This document shows positions 22,491 to 32,994 of a stretch of DNA of 64,000 nucleotides, in pieces. Within the stretch, counting starts at the first letter, position 1, and each line of letters starts with the position of its first letter. A program made the position numbers and the translations under genes. The stretch is from Hygrocybe punicea (Eukaryota; Basidiomycota; Agaricomycetes; Agaricales; Hygrophoraceae): positions 1,054,001 through 1,118,000 of the forward strand of contig OY744473.1 in NCBI GenBank assembly GCA_963556145.1, given 5' to 3'. The notes below the pieces were generated by a model. The model worked only from the letters and a program-made list of their open reading frames with translations. It was not told the DNA's origin and made no database searches.

Positions 22491-22859
22491 ATACTTTTTG
22501 TAGGTTAGTCAGCATATTGTAAATATGCATTTTTAGATTCTTTGTAATCTATAGCAACAATAATTTCATATGAATTAATTTTAAGGTTTGCTATTCTTAT
22601 AATAATTTTATTAATTGTATCTTGTAATTTAACTACTATTATTGAACATCAACCATCAATTTAGTTTATTATATCATTATTACTTCTTTTTATATTTTAT
22701 ATTATTTTAGATGTTGATAATCAAATGATAATTGCTGTCGATTGCTATATAATTATAACAGATACAGATATATTACACTCATTTTCTGTATCTTCATTAG
22801 GTGTGAAATTAGATCATATATCTGATAAATTAAATCAAGTATCTTTATTAGCCAAATAA
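22491..22859 (+). pseudogene. Nuclear mitochondrial insertion: nad1 fragment fused to cox2 fragment
   Basis: One plus-strand frame first follows mitochondrial NADH dehydrogenase subunit 1: ILFVG, stop (expected W), SAYCKYAFLDSL, stop (expected R), then ISYELIL, NLTTIIEHQPSI, stop (expected W). Near 22700-22706 it passes directly into cytochrome c oxidase subunit 2: LDVDNQMIIAVD, ITDTDILHSFSV, SSLGVKLDHISDKLNQ, SLLAK, then TAA. Both parts match internal, conserved regions of those proteins and neither has its natural ends. The AT content equals that of the surroundings. The in-frame stops show it is non-functional. I am confident of the protein families; the organism of origin is an inference. 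Confidence 0.75.
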
Positions 22860-24461
22860 AAATGTAAACTTTTAAAAATAATTTTATTAAACAATGTTAT
22901 GATAATATCGATTTTTAATTATATGAGTAGTTAAAATTCATATAAAAGATATAGTAATTCTAACTTGGATTTTATTAATCAATTTAGCTAACAAATTAAC
23001 ATATATAATTTTTATTTTATTTCTATGTTTATATATTGAATATTTTAAGGTATGTCCCTCAAACATATTTTCTAAATATTATATTAGATTCTTTAGTAAA
23101 AATAATATTATTCTAATAAAAATAAAAATAAAAATCTTTAATTTTCAAATTTTATAACAAAATTTACGATCTTTATTTTGAGTTGTAGTTTAATTTTAAA
23201 CAAACATCATTTTTTAATATGTTAGAGATGTGCAAGTAACTTCAGATAGAGTGTAGTTATTCAGATAATCAGAGGTGTAAACTCTTAACATAGTTTAGCT
23301 ACTTTCTTAAGTCATACTAAGCAGGCATGAGATGGATGGAGTAGAGTTACATCAGGACATTAGAGGAAGGCTGGTTTTTCCAAGCAGAGTTGATAAGTGA
23401 TATTTATGTTGTGGGCTACTCACAATGCTATACCTAGTTGTATCTATAATTATAATAAGCCTGAAATTATTCCAGATAATGACCATTGGCTATTATATTG
23501 ACAAATGTGTGTCAAGATACATGATGTCTCTACTAGAATTTTACACGTTGACAATTACATAGCTAGGTCAATATTATCTTATTTATAGTTATTATGAGCC
23601 TGAAATTATTGTAGTATATGATTCGTTTAATATCACATTAGTAAATATATGTCAAGGTATATAATGCTTTACCAGAATTACACACTCTGACTAATAGCTC
23701 CAACCTAATAATCCTTTATACATAATTCTCATCAGGAAATCGCATATATCTAGGTAGAGTTGATAATTGATGAGCATTTTGATGGTAACGATTTACAATA
23801 ACTAAATTAACTGATAAAATTTGAAAATGGATTAAGCCTACTAAGATCAGTTAAGTCAAAAGGTGTTTTTCTAGTCTTGTAGAAGCTGTGTCATACAATA
23901 TAAGCCATTATAACAAACCTCTATTTATTCTTGTGAAATACCAATTTTTTACAGTCTCAAACACCTTGCGAATGCTGTGCACGCCTTAATAAAGGCGGAC
24001 ATACTTGTTCGTGAGGTATTTGGTTTGGAGAGATAGAGGAGCTGGGCAGCAAGAGAGGAAGAGGACTTGTGTTCTCATTCCCTTTTCCATTGTCCTAGTT
24101 CTATCTGTCCTTGTTGTCGGCCTCCTCACCATCACTATCGTTATTGTCATTGTCATCATATTTGTCATCCTCCTTATAGTTATCATCGTAGCAGAGTACA
24201 GATTAGAAGATGGGGGGATGGGCTATATATCTGGGGCCAGTAGGTGGGTGCACTATCCTTCCAGCATTACTCTCCATTGCCATCATTGCTGTGTAAGTAG
24301 GATAGTGGTGGCAATTGTGAACGAAGCGAGTGGCAGTAGTAGCAGTAGGGGTGAGCGAGAATGAGACAGGACAATAAAAATAAAATAAAAGGAATTTCGA
24401 GCCTGATCTGAAACATGCAAACACACAAATAATAAAAGTACATGCGTTACATCATAACCAC
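22860..24461. other. AT-rich region, no gene; contains an LTR-like repeat and low-complexity DNA
   Basis: From 22860 to 23210 the DNA is 80-90% A/T by eye with no readable frame. Around 23440-23700 there is a diverged direct duplication of roughly 130 bp (both parts contain AGCCTGAAATTATT and then CAAGRTA). Position 24104-24193 is a CATYRT-type trinucleotide run that gives a hydrophobic translation on one strand and an acidic one on the other. Confidence 0.4.
23220..23370 (+). repeat. LTR-like repeat shared with 60165-60410
   Basis: Begins TGTTAGAGATGTGCAAGTAACTT and aligns with the sequence starting TGTTAGAGGCATGCAAGCAACTT at 60165 for about 130 bp, then with a second block near 60391. The TG start suggests an LTR 5' end, but I cannot define the 3' end in either copy. 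Confidence 0.4.
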
Positions 24462-24469
24462 TCACTCGA

Positions 24470-24785
24470 TAGTGTTGCCACAGCTAAGGCTAATAGCTGG
24501 CTACTAGCTAGCTAATGGCTAAGGCTAAAGTATTTCAGAAAGTTAGCTTAGCTGTAGCTGAAGCTAAGGGAAGATAAAAATAATATCATCTTAGAACAGC
24601 CTAGAAATACCTAAAAAGAATATCATACCTGACTAATAGTCATTAGCTTAGCTGACTTTAGCTTAGCCATAGCTGCAGCTAGTACTTAGCTAGTGGCTAA
24701 GGCTAAGACATTTTTCATGAATTAGCTTAGCTTTAGCTACAGCTAATTTAGCCGTGGCTAGGCTAGCTTAGCTGTGGCAATACTA
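24470..24785. mobile_element. hAT-type MITE rich in GCTA words
   Basis: 316 bp with TIRs TAGTGTTGCCACAGCTAAG and CTTAGCTGTGGCAATACTA, flanked by a perfect 8-bp duplication TCACTCGA (24462-24469, 24786-24793). The body is dominated by GCTAA/TTAGC words in both orientations and would fold on itself. Eight-bp duplications with TAG-starting ends are the hAT signature. Ends are related to the MITE at 26429. Confidence 0.75.
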
Positions 24786-25148
24786 TCACTCGATATTATT
24801 GTAAAAACAAAATTTACAAGAGACAACTAAGTGCTGAATGTTCACTTCTCCATTCTCGATCATTTATTTGTGGTTATCGCCTTGTGCTGAAACTGAGAGT
24901 GATTTATTTTCAACCAATGAGCAGAATACAGAACCACTGGAAATGGATTAGGGATGTTACTGTATACAAGAATAAAATACAAATACACATCTTCATCACT
25001 AGAATCGTCATTTTAAAATTACTAGTGTGTTACCCTAAAAACTCCTTGCTAGTCTGTGTTACAACTGTCAGCACAAATATCAACTATACTCATCTCAACA
25101 TCTAACAAATGACAGTTATGAATAGACAACCTTCACGAATTTCACTGT
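24786..25148. other. Spacer, no gene recognised
   Basis: AT-rich sequence with short frames only (longest 24884-25105 plus, 73 codons, no motif). Confidence 0.4.
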
Positions 25149-25452
25149 CTAACTACCTCCAAGTCCTTGCTCCACTATATGCTTGGTCACACTTGTATAC
25201 ATGTTGTGTAGTGATATGAGTACCATCTTTCTGAGCCCATTTGATGGTAAGGTGCCCACCATAGTGATCGCAGCTGCTCTGTCACCAGCTGATTGGCCTG
25301 AAAATAGTAAGTCAATACCAAAGAGATAGAGGAAACATACCTGACATAGGTGGCTTCAACACCACGTTTCCAGAGGTGTCGTATTTCATAATGTCAGTGA
25401 AGTTATATTTCGGAAAAATTTTGTTTAGTGAGTTGTCTGCTGTAAAGACCAT
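25149..25452 (-). CDS. Small putative spliced gene, unknown
   Basis: Minus strand: ATG at 25450-25452, MVFTADNSLNKIF, a GTATGT donor after PPMSG and a TTTTCAG acceptor about 43 nt later, then a second exon to TAG at 25149-25151, for about 86 residues. In another phase exon 2 reads more like a conserved protein (DHYGGHLTIKW, then TTQHVYKCDQAY), so the splice phase may be wrong or the gene frameshifted. It lies just outside the chromovirus 3' LTR. No family is recognised; it could be the end of an old element. Confidence 0.3.
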
Positions 25453-25578
25453 TTTACAGGATAGTTGAGAGTAACAGCATTGTAGCAAGGTCGAAAGTAA
25501 GATGGTGAGTCAAGAGCAAGGTGATGAGTTGAGAGTAAGGTGGTGAATGGAGAGCAAGGTGATAGGTAAAAGGAGAAA

Positions 25579-25979
25579 TGTATAATGCGACGGAGTAAGC
25601 CGAAGGTTTTACTTCACAAGACAATTTAAAGAAAGAGAGCTTAGATTCCAATGGCAGTCAATCTTGAAGTGAGAAGAAGGGATTGTGTTGCAAGTGTGTA
25701 TGAAATTTAAAGTCTACAGTACATGCTGAAAGTAGACTACTTATATAGTCCAAAGAAGTGGCTATGTTAATAGAAAAGGGATCATGGCTATGCACCAGAG
25801 CATACGGTGACAAGAGATAAAACATGTAGAAGGGGATAACATACATCATTTGTTGTATGACAAGACTAAGCAGAGGGAAAAGGCAGCGCATATGTGAATG
25901 GAATGACTAAAGACAGTGGAAGAGGAGAGGGAAAGAGAACAGGAAAAAGTAAGCATGTCTTATGTAAGAAATTATAATT
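25579..25979 (-). repeat. Probable 3' LTR of the chromovirus
   Basis: Aligns with 54633-55033. Contains the same TATATAA box and AGACTTTAAAT start region on the minus strand (25705-25715). Confidence 0.65.
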
Positions 25980-26199
25980 CTCTACCAGCCTAAGAAACAT
26001 ATGACCACATATAATCTTTCAATATCCAACCAAGATACTGCTCACAGTTGTGGAGGAGAGAGGGAGGAAGGTTATCCTTGCAACAAAGCCCATAAATCTG
26101 ATCGAAGGTCGATTGCTGTAAGGCGTGGCATCGTAGTCAGTCACTATCATCACGTCAGAAGCTGATTGGAAGAGAAGGAAGAGAAGCAGGAGTGTTCAA

Positions 26200-26428
26200 T
26201 CAAGCATTAAAGTCACCATCGAGGGGAATGTAAACAGTGTTAGGTGGCAAAGAAGAAGGAGAGGGAGGAGAGGGGAATGCGAGATGAGCGGTAGCAATAA
26301 ACTCAGCAAAGAGATCATCATTGTTCATGCATAATTCTTCATAGTCCTCTGTGTTGTCTGTGATCTCCATAGAATCGTTTTGCTCATCTGTTACCTTGAT
26401 TGAGTGTCCAGTGTTGGTATGGACTGAT
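26200..26428 (-). pseudogene. Reading-frame fragment, unknown
   Basis: Minus strand from 26428 reads TGHSIKVTDEQNDSM, an acidic stretch, then LAFPSPPSPSS and ends IPLDGDFNA before TGA at 26200-26202. It looks protein-coding in composition and is cut at its 5' end by the MITE at 26429. It may be an extra C-terminal segment of the chromovirus or an older gene; I recognise no domain. Confidence 0.3.
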
Positions 26429-26793
26429 TAGTGTTGCCACAACTAGAGCCGATGTTTTTTGAAAAATTGCCCTTTTAGGCTAGTAAAATTAGCTAGAATT
26501 ATGAAAATATTTGAGGAGATGGGCAAAGCCAAAAGCTGAGGAGTTACTTAAGGGTGCTAAGAATTTTGTGCTCAATCTTCAGAGTTATTCAACCATAGCT
26601 GTTGAGTCTAGTCAGCTATAGTCTAACAGCTATCCTTGAATAACTCTGAAAATTGAGCCCTAAATTCCCCTTAAATGACCCCTCAGCTTTTGGCTTTGCC
26701 CATCTCCTCAAATATTTTCATAATTTTAGCTAATTTTACTAGCCTAAAAAGGCAAATTTTCAAAAAATATCGGCTATAGTTGTGACAACACTA
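26429..26793. mobile_element. Foldback MITE, hAT-like ends
   Basis: 365 bp that is nearly palindromic. It starts TAGTGTTGCCACAACTA and ends TAGTTGTGACAACACTA, and the arms (for example GAGGAGATGGGCAAAGCC and its complement) meet near 26610. Flanks GGACTGAT and GCCCGACT do not make a clean 8-bp duplication, so insertion is old or the ends are rearranged. The terminal sequence relates it to the MITE at 24470. Confidence 0.6.
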
Positions 26794-27151
26794 GCCCGAC
26801 TGACAGGGGGCATGGGGAGGAAATTTCCATCACAGGTCTGGACACAACGGTATAGGACTTCGTTGTCAGCGAAACTGAGGGGACAGGTAAAACTTCATTG
26901 CCAGAATTCGGTGAGAAGGTTGATTTTGATACAGTGGTTAGGAAATAATTTGTCAAGGATGGATTGGAGGGAGACCAGGAGATTGATGATGTAAATGACC
27001 TTATGATAGGTTCAAGGAAAAAGAAAGAATTGTTGGAGCAGATGGAGGACATAGTTAAGATCTGCAACACCAGGGGCTTCAGAATGAATGAGGCAAATAA
27101 AGATGGGGGAATTCCACTGGGTCAACACAAACCAGAGAGGGGAATGCTCGG
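26794..27151 (+). pseudogene. Reading-frame fragment cut by a solo LTR
   Basis: Plus strand reads EEISITGLDTTV, stop, DFVVSETEGTGKTSLPEF, later DLMIGSRKKKELLEQME, CNTRGFRMNEANKDGG and IPLGQHKPERGML up to the solo LTR at 27152. The composition is protein-like, with two stops. The family is not recognised. The frame on the far side of the LTR (27980 onward) does not clearly continue it. Confidence 0.3.
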
Positions 27152-27975
27152 TGAAAGGGTGCACTGCGGTAATGTGAACGGAATCAAATACCAACTCTAC
27201 CACAGCACTGTACGAATTCTGAGGGGTTCAATCTCAATCCAAAAGGTTAATAAAAATACTCAGAGGTGCTCTGGATAGTGGCGATGATGTTTCCGATGTG
27301 CACAATGTGTGCGGCATGTGCGAAACAGTCGGCGATGTTTTTGGCATATATGTAGCACTTTATAGAAGGAACGCAAAGTTTAATAGAGTACAGCAGAGCT
27401 ATCGCATGGACAGCACAGTAAAGAGGTGATATGATAGACTAGAATCAGGGGTATACAAGATGTCTCTCTAGTATGTAAACTATAGGGGGTATTTATGCGA
27501 AGTTGGTTGTTAGGACAATAAAGGGTGAAGAAGGCAAGACAAATAGACGGTGCGCGACAGAACTATGGTGCAATAGGGATGAAATGGAACTGAAACAAAG
27601 GGTATAACACCATGCGAAGCAATTTCCAAAATATCTAGAGGATAGGAGCTATAATGTTTGAAATAAGTGAAACATGTCGCATAAAGACTTCCCTGGAACT
27701 GGAACGGAATCGGAATGGAATAGGGTGAACGGTATAAGCATGGGTGATGTCGGAGAGGCTCAAAATATGTTTCTGAAGGGGGCCGAAGTGCTCCGAAGAA
27801 AATCGCCATAATGTCAAAGTATCGCCCGTATCGTGCGCATATCGCAGTCGCATTGCAATGGAGATACATATAAATCAGGATGTTTCACAATGAATCGCAG
27901 CATAATCGCAGCATGTCGAGGCTAGAATAGGTCCAATAGAGGGTTTCCGTGCTTAGGGACATGTGCTGCGTATCA
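27152..27975 (-). repeat. Solo LTR, same family as 4728-5552
   Basis: 824 bp, inverted relative to 4728-5552, flanked by a perfect 4-bp TCGG (27148-27151 and 27976-27979). Confidence 0.75.
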
Positions 27976-27979
27976 TCGG

Positions 27980-28366
27980 GCCAAGTGGAAGGATCTTCCC
28001 AAAGATGCTTGGGGGGCTAATCGAAGTCACAGCGAGTGGTACAATACATATACCATGGGATGACTAACTGAGGAGGGAAGGAACAAGGATTGTCGTTGAA
28101 ACAGTCGAGGTGAATAGAGAAATTGAAGCAACAATACTTGGCAAGGATACATTTAGAATGATGAAGGGAAAGTCCTAAGTCAAGGTGACAAAAGTAGGGA
28201 AGGATGTTGTAGAGGCACAGCACAATGATGGGCAGAAGGCAAAAGAGTGAAGCAAGCAGAAAAAGATGTCCAGTTTTATATAGAAAATTAGTAAAGACAT
28301 CACGTGTTGTTTCTGCGGTCTTCATATTCTAGAATCGCATCACATGCACAAATTGGAAAGAGGTTC
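27980..28366. other. Sequence downstream of the chromodomain
   Basis: A minus-strand frame of 102 codons (28017-28325) begins just after the chromodomain stop. It has a CTATATAAAAC box close to its start, so it may be promoter-containing LTR-type sequence rather than a gene. No motif. Confidence 0.25.
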
Positions 28367-28640
28367 CTAAGTATTTTCATCAGTGGAGTAGCCTTTCCAT
28401 TTCATGAGATATTCTTTCTTGCGACGGTGATAATGGTGATTGATGATGGTTTCAACTTCGTATTCCTCATGTTCATCAATGATATCAGGAGGAGGACGTA
28501 AGTTATCATCTGTCACAGGAGGATGTAACTGTTCGTCAACAATAGCCAGTTGCAATAGGGAAACGTGAAAGACTAGATGAATCTTCCAGAAACGTGGAAG
28601 TTGGAGTTTGTAGGCCACAGCAAAAATACGGTTGATGATG
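28367..28640 (-). pseudogene. Chromovirus chromodomain
   Basis: The minus-strand frame contains a linker (RFWKIHLVFHVSLLQ, as in gypsy integrase tails) followed by a chromodomain: YEVETIINHHYHRRKKEYLMKWKGYSTDENT, given here only as landmarks YEVE, YLMKWKGY and DENT. The codon after DENT is TAG where relatives have tryptophan, which truncates the domain before its last helix. A chromodomain fused to integrase defines chromoviruses and is thought to steer integration to modified histones. Confidence 0.8.
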
Positions 28641-29751
28641 GGGAAGGGTCCAGTGCATTGAACATCTAGCTTTTTCGTCAGTTGTCTGGTGTTGAGGTTT
28701 CATATGTCCAACCAAACAAGTTGTCCAATATCGAAGGTAATATGTTTACATTTTCTATCAGCGAAGTGCTTCATGTTGTCAGCAGTTTGTTGTAAGGAGA
28801 GACTTGCAGCATATTGCACATCATGTAGGGTCATAAGAAAATCATTAGCGGAAGGATTATTAGATTCAGGTTTGTCGATAGATAGGGGAGTTTAGGGATG
28901 GTGGCCATATTCTAAATAGAAAGGAGAGAAGCTGGTGGAAGAATGCAAGTGGTTGTTATATGAGAACTCAGCCTGTGATAACCATTTGGACCAATCGGAT
29001 TGCATGAAGTTGGTAGAGCTGGAGGTATTGTTTCAGTTCCTGATTAGTGTGTTCTGTTTGTCCATCAGTTTGGGGATGATAGGCAATAGATAAAGCTGTA
29101 TCGATTCTGAGAAGTTTGTTGAGTTCAGCTGTGAACTTTGCTGTGAATTGTGTCCCACGATCAGAAATGATCTTTTTAGGCCATCTGTGTGATTTCCAGA
29201 TGCGATCTCAGAAAGGTTGTGCTGTGCCTTCACTGGAGAGTGCCAAAGTTGTAGGAATGAAATGAGCACGTTTTGTAAAGCGATCAATGACAACAAAGAT
29301 TGCATCAAATCCAAAGGAGAGTGGTAACTGTGTTATGAAGTCCACAGTAATTTCTTCCCATGCTGTGGAAGCAGGAGGAAGAGGGTGTAATAGTCCTGTA
29401 GGGCGTGAATGTAGAATCTTAATACGTTGACAATCAGAACAGGAAGCGATAAAATTAGAAACATCTTGATGACGTGATTCCCAGACATAATCATGGGAGA
29501 TAAGGTCACATGTCTTTTCTATTCCAGGATGCCCAACATGAGGCAGTGAATGAGCTGAACGAATAATCTCAGTGTGCAGAGAAACAACCTCAGGCACAAC
29601 TATGCACTCTCTAGCATCACGGACCAATCCATCTATGAGGGACCATCAGGAAGAGGCATCGGAGATTTTGGAAGAGATGTAAGGTGACAGTGGAGATGGG
29701 AAGTGAAGTCGATTGAGGAATCTAGGAGAGGATAAATTAATGATCGCATTA
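28641..29751 (-). pseudogene. Chromovirus integrase
   Basis: Minus strand: zinc-binding region with GHPGIEKT and CSDCQRIK; core first aspartate in EEITVDFITQLP (frame 29627-29208). After a frameshift near 29160-29210 come SDRGTQFTAKF (second aspartate) and AYHPQTDGQTEHTNQE (glutamate). A further frameshift or stop lies before the linker. The triad is preserved in pieces but no single frame encodes it. Confidence 0.8.
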
Positions 29752-30566
29752 CAGCCATTTGCATGTATCTTGACAGTTTTGGGAAATTTTTGAATTGATT
29801 GAACAATATGGACTTAGACAAAATTACTGCACTCAATCTTGTATCTCCTGAAATACTGCATGGATTGAGATGGTTGTAGAGGGAAAGTTGTACTATTTTC
29901 TAATGGCTATCAGCTCCTGTAATTATATTTAAACAATATTTAGTGTATGATGAGTTGTGGGTGAAGTAAGAGGTGACCCAGTGTTTTTTAACACCCAGAA
30001 TGATATTGTTAAATTATGGCATCAAATGAGCTCCTACGAACAAGATTGTAGAGAGAAAGTTGTTTGTTTTTTCAAGGGCTAGAAGGACATATACCGTGTT
30101 TTTCTTTATTTTTATTCTTTGAGCCAACATTACATATGATTCTTGTGATATTTTGATCCCAATGCAAACAAATGTAGTCCAGCTGTAATGTTGGCTCAAA
30201 GAACAAAAATAAAGAAAAACATGGTATATGTCCTTCTAGCCCTTGAAAAAACAAACAACTTTCTCTTTACAATCTTGTTCGTAGGAGCTCATTTGATGCC
30301 ATAATTTAACAATATCATTCTGGGTGTTAAAAAACACTGGGTCACCTCTTACTTCATCCACAACTCATCATACACTAAATATTGTTCAAATGTAATTACA
30401 GGAGCTGATAGCCATTAGAAAATAGTACAACTTTCCCTCTACAACCATCTCAATCCATGCAGTATTTCATGAGATACAAGATTGAGTGCAGTAATTTTGT
30501 CTAAGTCCATATTGTTCAATCAATTCAAAAATTTCCCAAAATTGTCAAGATACATGCAAACAGCTG
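29752..30566. mobile_element. Mariner-type foldback MITE
   Basis: 815-bp hairpin. TIRs begin CAGCCATTTGCATGTATC on the left and CAGCTGTTTGCATGTATC on the right (complement); the arms pair along nearly the whole length and meet near 30165. TA flanks both sides (29750-29751, 30567-30568). Removing it and one TA restores an in-frame chromovirus sequence (LESHFINAIINLSSP), which proves the ends. Confidence 0.8.
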
Positions 30567-31422
30567 TAATAAAATGTGATTCCAAAAGTAGAGTTCTATC
30601 CAAATTGTCAGGACCTTCAGGGACATAATCGGGGCAGCGTGATAAGCCATCAGCATGGTTACGTGTTCCAGGGATATGCTCTATACAGAAATCAAAGCAA
30701 CTAAGAAATTCAGACCATCTAGCTTGTCAACGAGAGAGGGAGCAATTTGTCACAAAGTATTTGAACGCTTGATTGTCGGATCTAATGGCAATAGTATGAT
30801 TAGCTCCTTCGAGTAGATGATGCCAGTGTGATAACAATTTAACAATAGCCAGAAGTTCTTGATCAGGAGTTGAATAGTTTCATTCTGCAGGAGAGAGTGA
30901 AGCAGAATAATAACCAATAGGATGAAGCTTGTCGTCATGTTTTTGCATAAGGACAGCACTGATTGCAAAGCTGGAAGAGTCGGTTTCGAGGATGTAAGGA
31001 AGATTGAGTCGGGGAGCTTTAAGGATAGGTTCAGAAGTAATGGATTGTTTAAAGGAATCAAATGCCAATTGACAGTTAGAAGTCCTAGCGAATTTATTGT
31101 CTTTTCTTGTAAGATTGTGAAGAGGTTGGGCGATAGAAGAGAAATCTTTGATGAATCTGCGCCAAAAGTTCATGGTGCCAAGGAATGATTGAACGTCTTG
31201 AACACATTTGGGAATGGGCCAATCAGAAATAGAACAAATCTTGGCAGGATTTATAGCAATTTCACCATGAGAAATAATCTGACCAAGATACTTAATGGAG
31301 TCCTTTTTGAATTGACATTTGATGGGTTTGCAAGAGAGATTATTCTTGTGCATGATGTCAAGTACACGGCGAGTATTCATTTCAAGTTCTTCATGGGTAT
31401 CTCTGAGAATAATGATGTCATC
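30567..31422 (-). pseudogene. Chromovirus RT thumb and RNase H
   Basis: Minus strand from 31422: DDIIILRDTHEE, then KPIKCQFKK, ISDWPIPKCVQDVQSFLG and RRFIKDFSSIAQPLHNLT (RT connection), and RNase H with LETDSSSFAIS and HPIGYYSASLSPAE. After a stop near 30880 it continues to HADGLSRCPDYVPEG, the end-of-RNase H motif. The 5' part is split off by the MITE at 31423. Confidence 0.8.
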
Positions 31423-31865
31423 TAGGGTGGGACACGGGTAACCCACGGGTTTTTGATCCTGCAATTTGTTTTGAAGTTTATAGGCTCAATTTACATGTAT
31501 TCACTTTGCGGTATAGGGAGAAAAAGTCCATTTTATGTTAAATAAGATGGCTGCAGAGTGTTGGATATAATTGTGCATTATAAAAGGCACTATTGTGCAC
31601 ACAATGCGATGGGTTTAATGGGTTTAAACCCCCAGGTATAATTATGCAAAAACGTGGACATGGCAGGGGGTGAATTTTTCATTTGAGTCTATATGCAATA
31701 TTTTATAGGTTTTATCTATTGTATACAGTGTGGATAATGAAGGAAATGATGGACACAGGTTTGCCAAGGATTTTCAAGACCCATTACCCACCCAAAGTCC
31801 AAGTAATTCCAACAATATTGGTATATTGTTTCATACATAAATGCCCAAACCCTTGTCTTACCCTA
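31423..31865. mobile_element. hAT-type MITE inside the YMDD codons of the chromovirus RT
   Basis: 443 bp, TIRs TAGGGTGGGACACGGGT and ACCCTTGTCTTACCCTA, flanked by a perfect 8-bp duplication ATGTCATC (31415-31422, 31866-31873). The duplicated bases encode the MDD/DDI part of the polymerase motif, so YMDD is duplicated on both sides and the frame is restored on excision. Confidence 0.85.
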
Positions 31866-32836
31866 ATGTCATCCATATAAATAAATACGCATCTGGAGGT
31901 AAGAACATCATAAAAGCGAATATTCATCATTTGTTGAAAAGTGGTGGAGGCATTGCAGAGTCGAAAGAATATAACGGTAGGTTCAAAGAGACCACAATTC
32001 GTGATGAAAGCAGCCTTCCATACGTCTTCTTCCTTAATCCGAATATTGTTGTATCCCCAGTGAATGTTGATAACAGTAAAATGTTTCGCTGTTGGGAATT
32101 TTGGTTGCTGAAGGATTTCGGAAAGAAGTAGAGGAGGATAACGATCACAAATGGTGTGGGCAATGAGATAACGATAGTCCTGAATGGGATGAAGTCCAGG
32201 ATCAGAACCTAGAGCATTAATTTCTTCACCTTTATTCACAAAGAAAAAGGGAGCAGCTTGGGGGGATTTCAAGAGGTGAATACATCCTGTCAAAATATTT
32301 TCATCCAAGAATTTATCGAGTTCGACTTGCTCTTGAGAAGATAACGAATATAATTTGCCCTGTTGGGGTTTGAAGGAATCTTTAAGGTTAATGGCATGAT
32401 AAAATTTGAAATGGGGAGGAAGTTGGTCAAAATGTTGTTTAAGAAAAACATCTGAATAATTCCAATATTTTTCCAGTATGAACGCCTTCATGTCTTCTTC
32501 AACAGTCGTCGGACAAGAGGTATCTCCGAGGAAAATATCATTAATAGTTTGTAGAATTTGATCTCGGGAAAAGGAAAAGTAATTCAAATTGGAAGTGAGA
32601 TTGAGTAAAGCGATGAATTCTTCATATGAGTCCAATTGAGAATCAGTCTTGTCTTCATACATCAAATCTATGGTCAGGGATGTTGAGGGAATTCCGGTTT
32701 GAAATATTTCAAGGGTTTTCTCTATAACACCAGTGTATGGATTGTGTTTTTAAATCCAAGGAAAGCCGAGAATGACATCAAAATCACCCAGTGAGGAAAT
32801 CCCAAGTGTGAGATGTTCATGGTAGGATGGTGGCGC
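31866..32836 (-). pseudogene. Chromovirus protease end and RT fingers/palm
   Basis: Minus strand from 32836: YHEHLTLGISSLGDFDVILGFPW (end of retropepsin; landmark ILGFPW), then RT with YSLSSQEQVELDKFL, SPQAAPFFFVNK, and DYRYLIAHTICDRYPPLL. Motif A is FTVINIHWGYNN, where relatives have LD; codon 32066-32068 is AAC, so the first catalytic aspartate is lost. LFEPTVIFFRLCNA and FIYMDD follow. The upstream protease half lies 18.7 kb away at 51541. Confidence 0.85.
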
Positions 32837-32994
32837 TGGAGTGGTCCCGAGGGACCTCTCGGGATCGGGGATGGAATCGCACGGAATGGCTGAGGTGGAT
32901 GGGATAGGATAGGACAAGATCCACTGACTACCACATCGGGAACTGCTACTGACTAAGGAAGAGGTCACGTGATGTGCCAGGCACAACTACTACA
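32837..32994 (+). repeat. Left LTR of TRIM C
   Basis: 158 bp, identical to 51383-51540. Followed by AGTGCCCCCC, the conserved internal start. Confidence 0.85.

Noticed and set aside
24005..24364. 119-codon frame with a very hydrophobic segment, as of a membrane protein
   Set aside because: The segment is encoded by a CAT/GTC trinucleotide run. The opposite strand gives an acidic run, so composition explains it.
26421..26801. An 8-bp duplication for the MITE at 26429
   Set aside because: GGACTGAT and GCCCGACT share too few positions. The nearby GACTGA on both sides is offset, so I do not claim a duplication.
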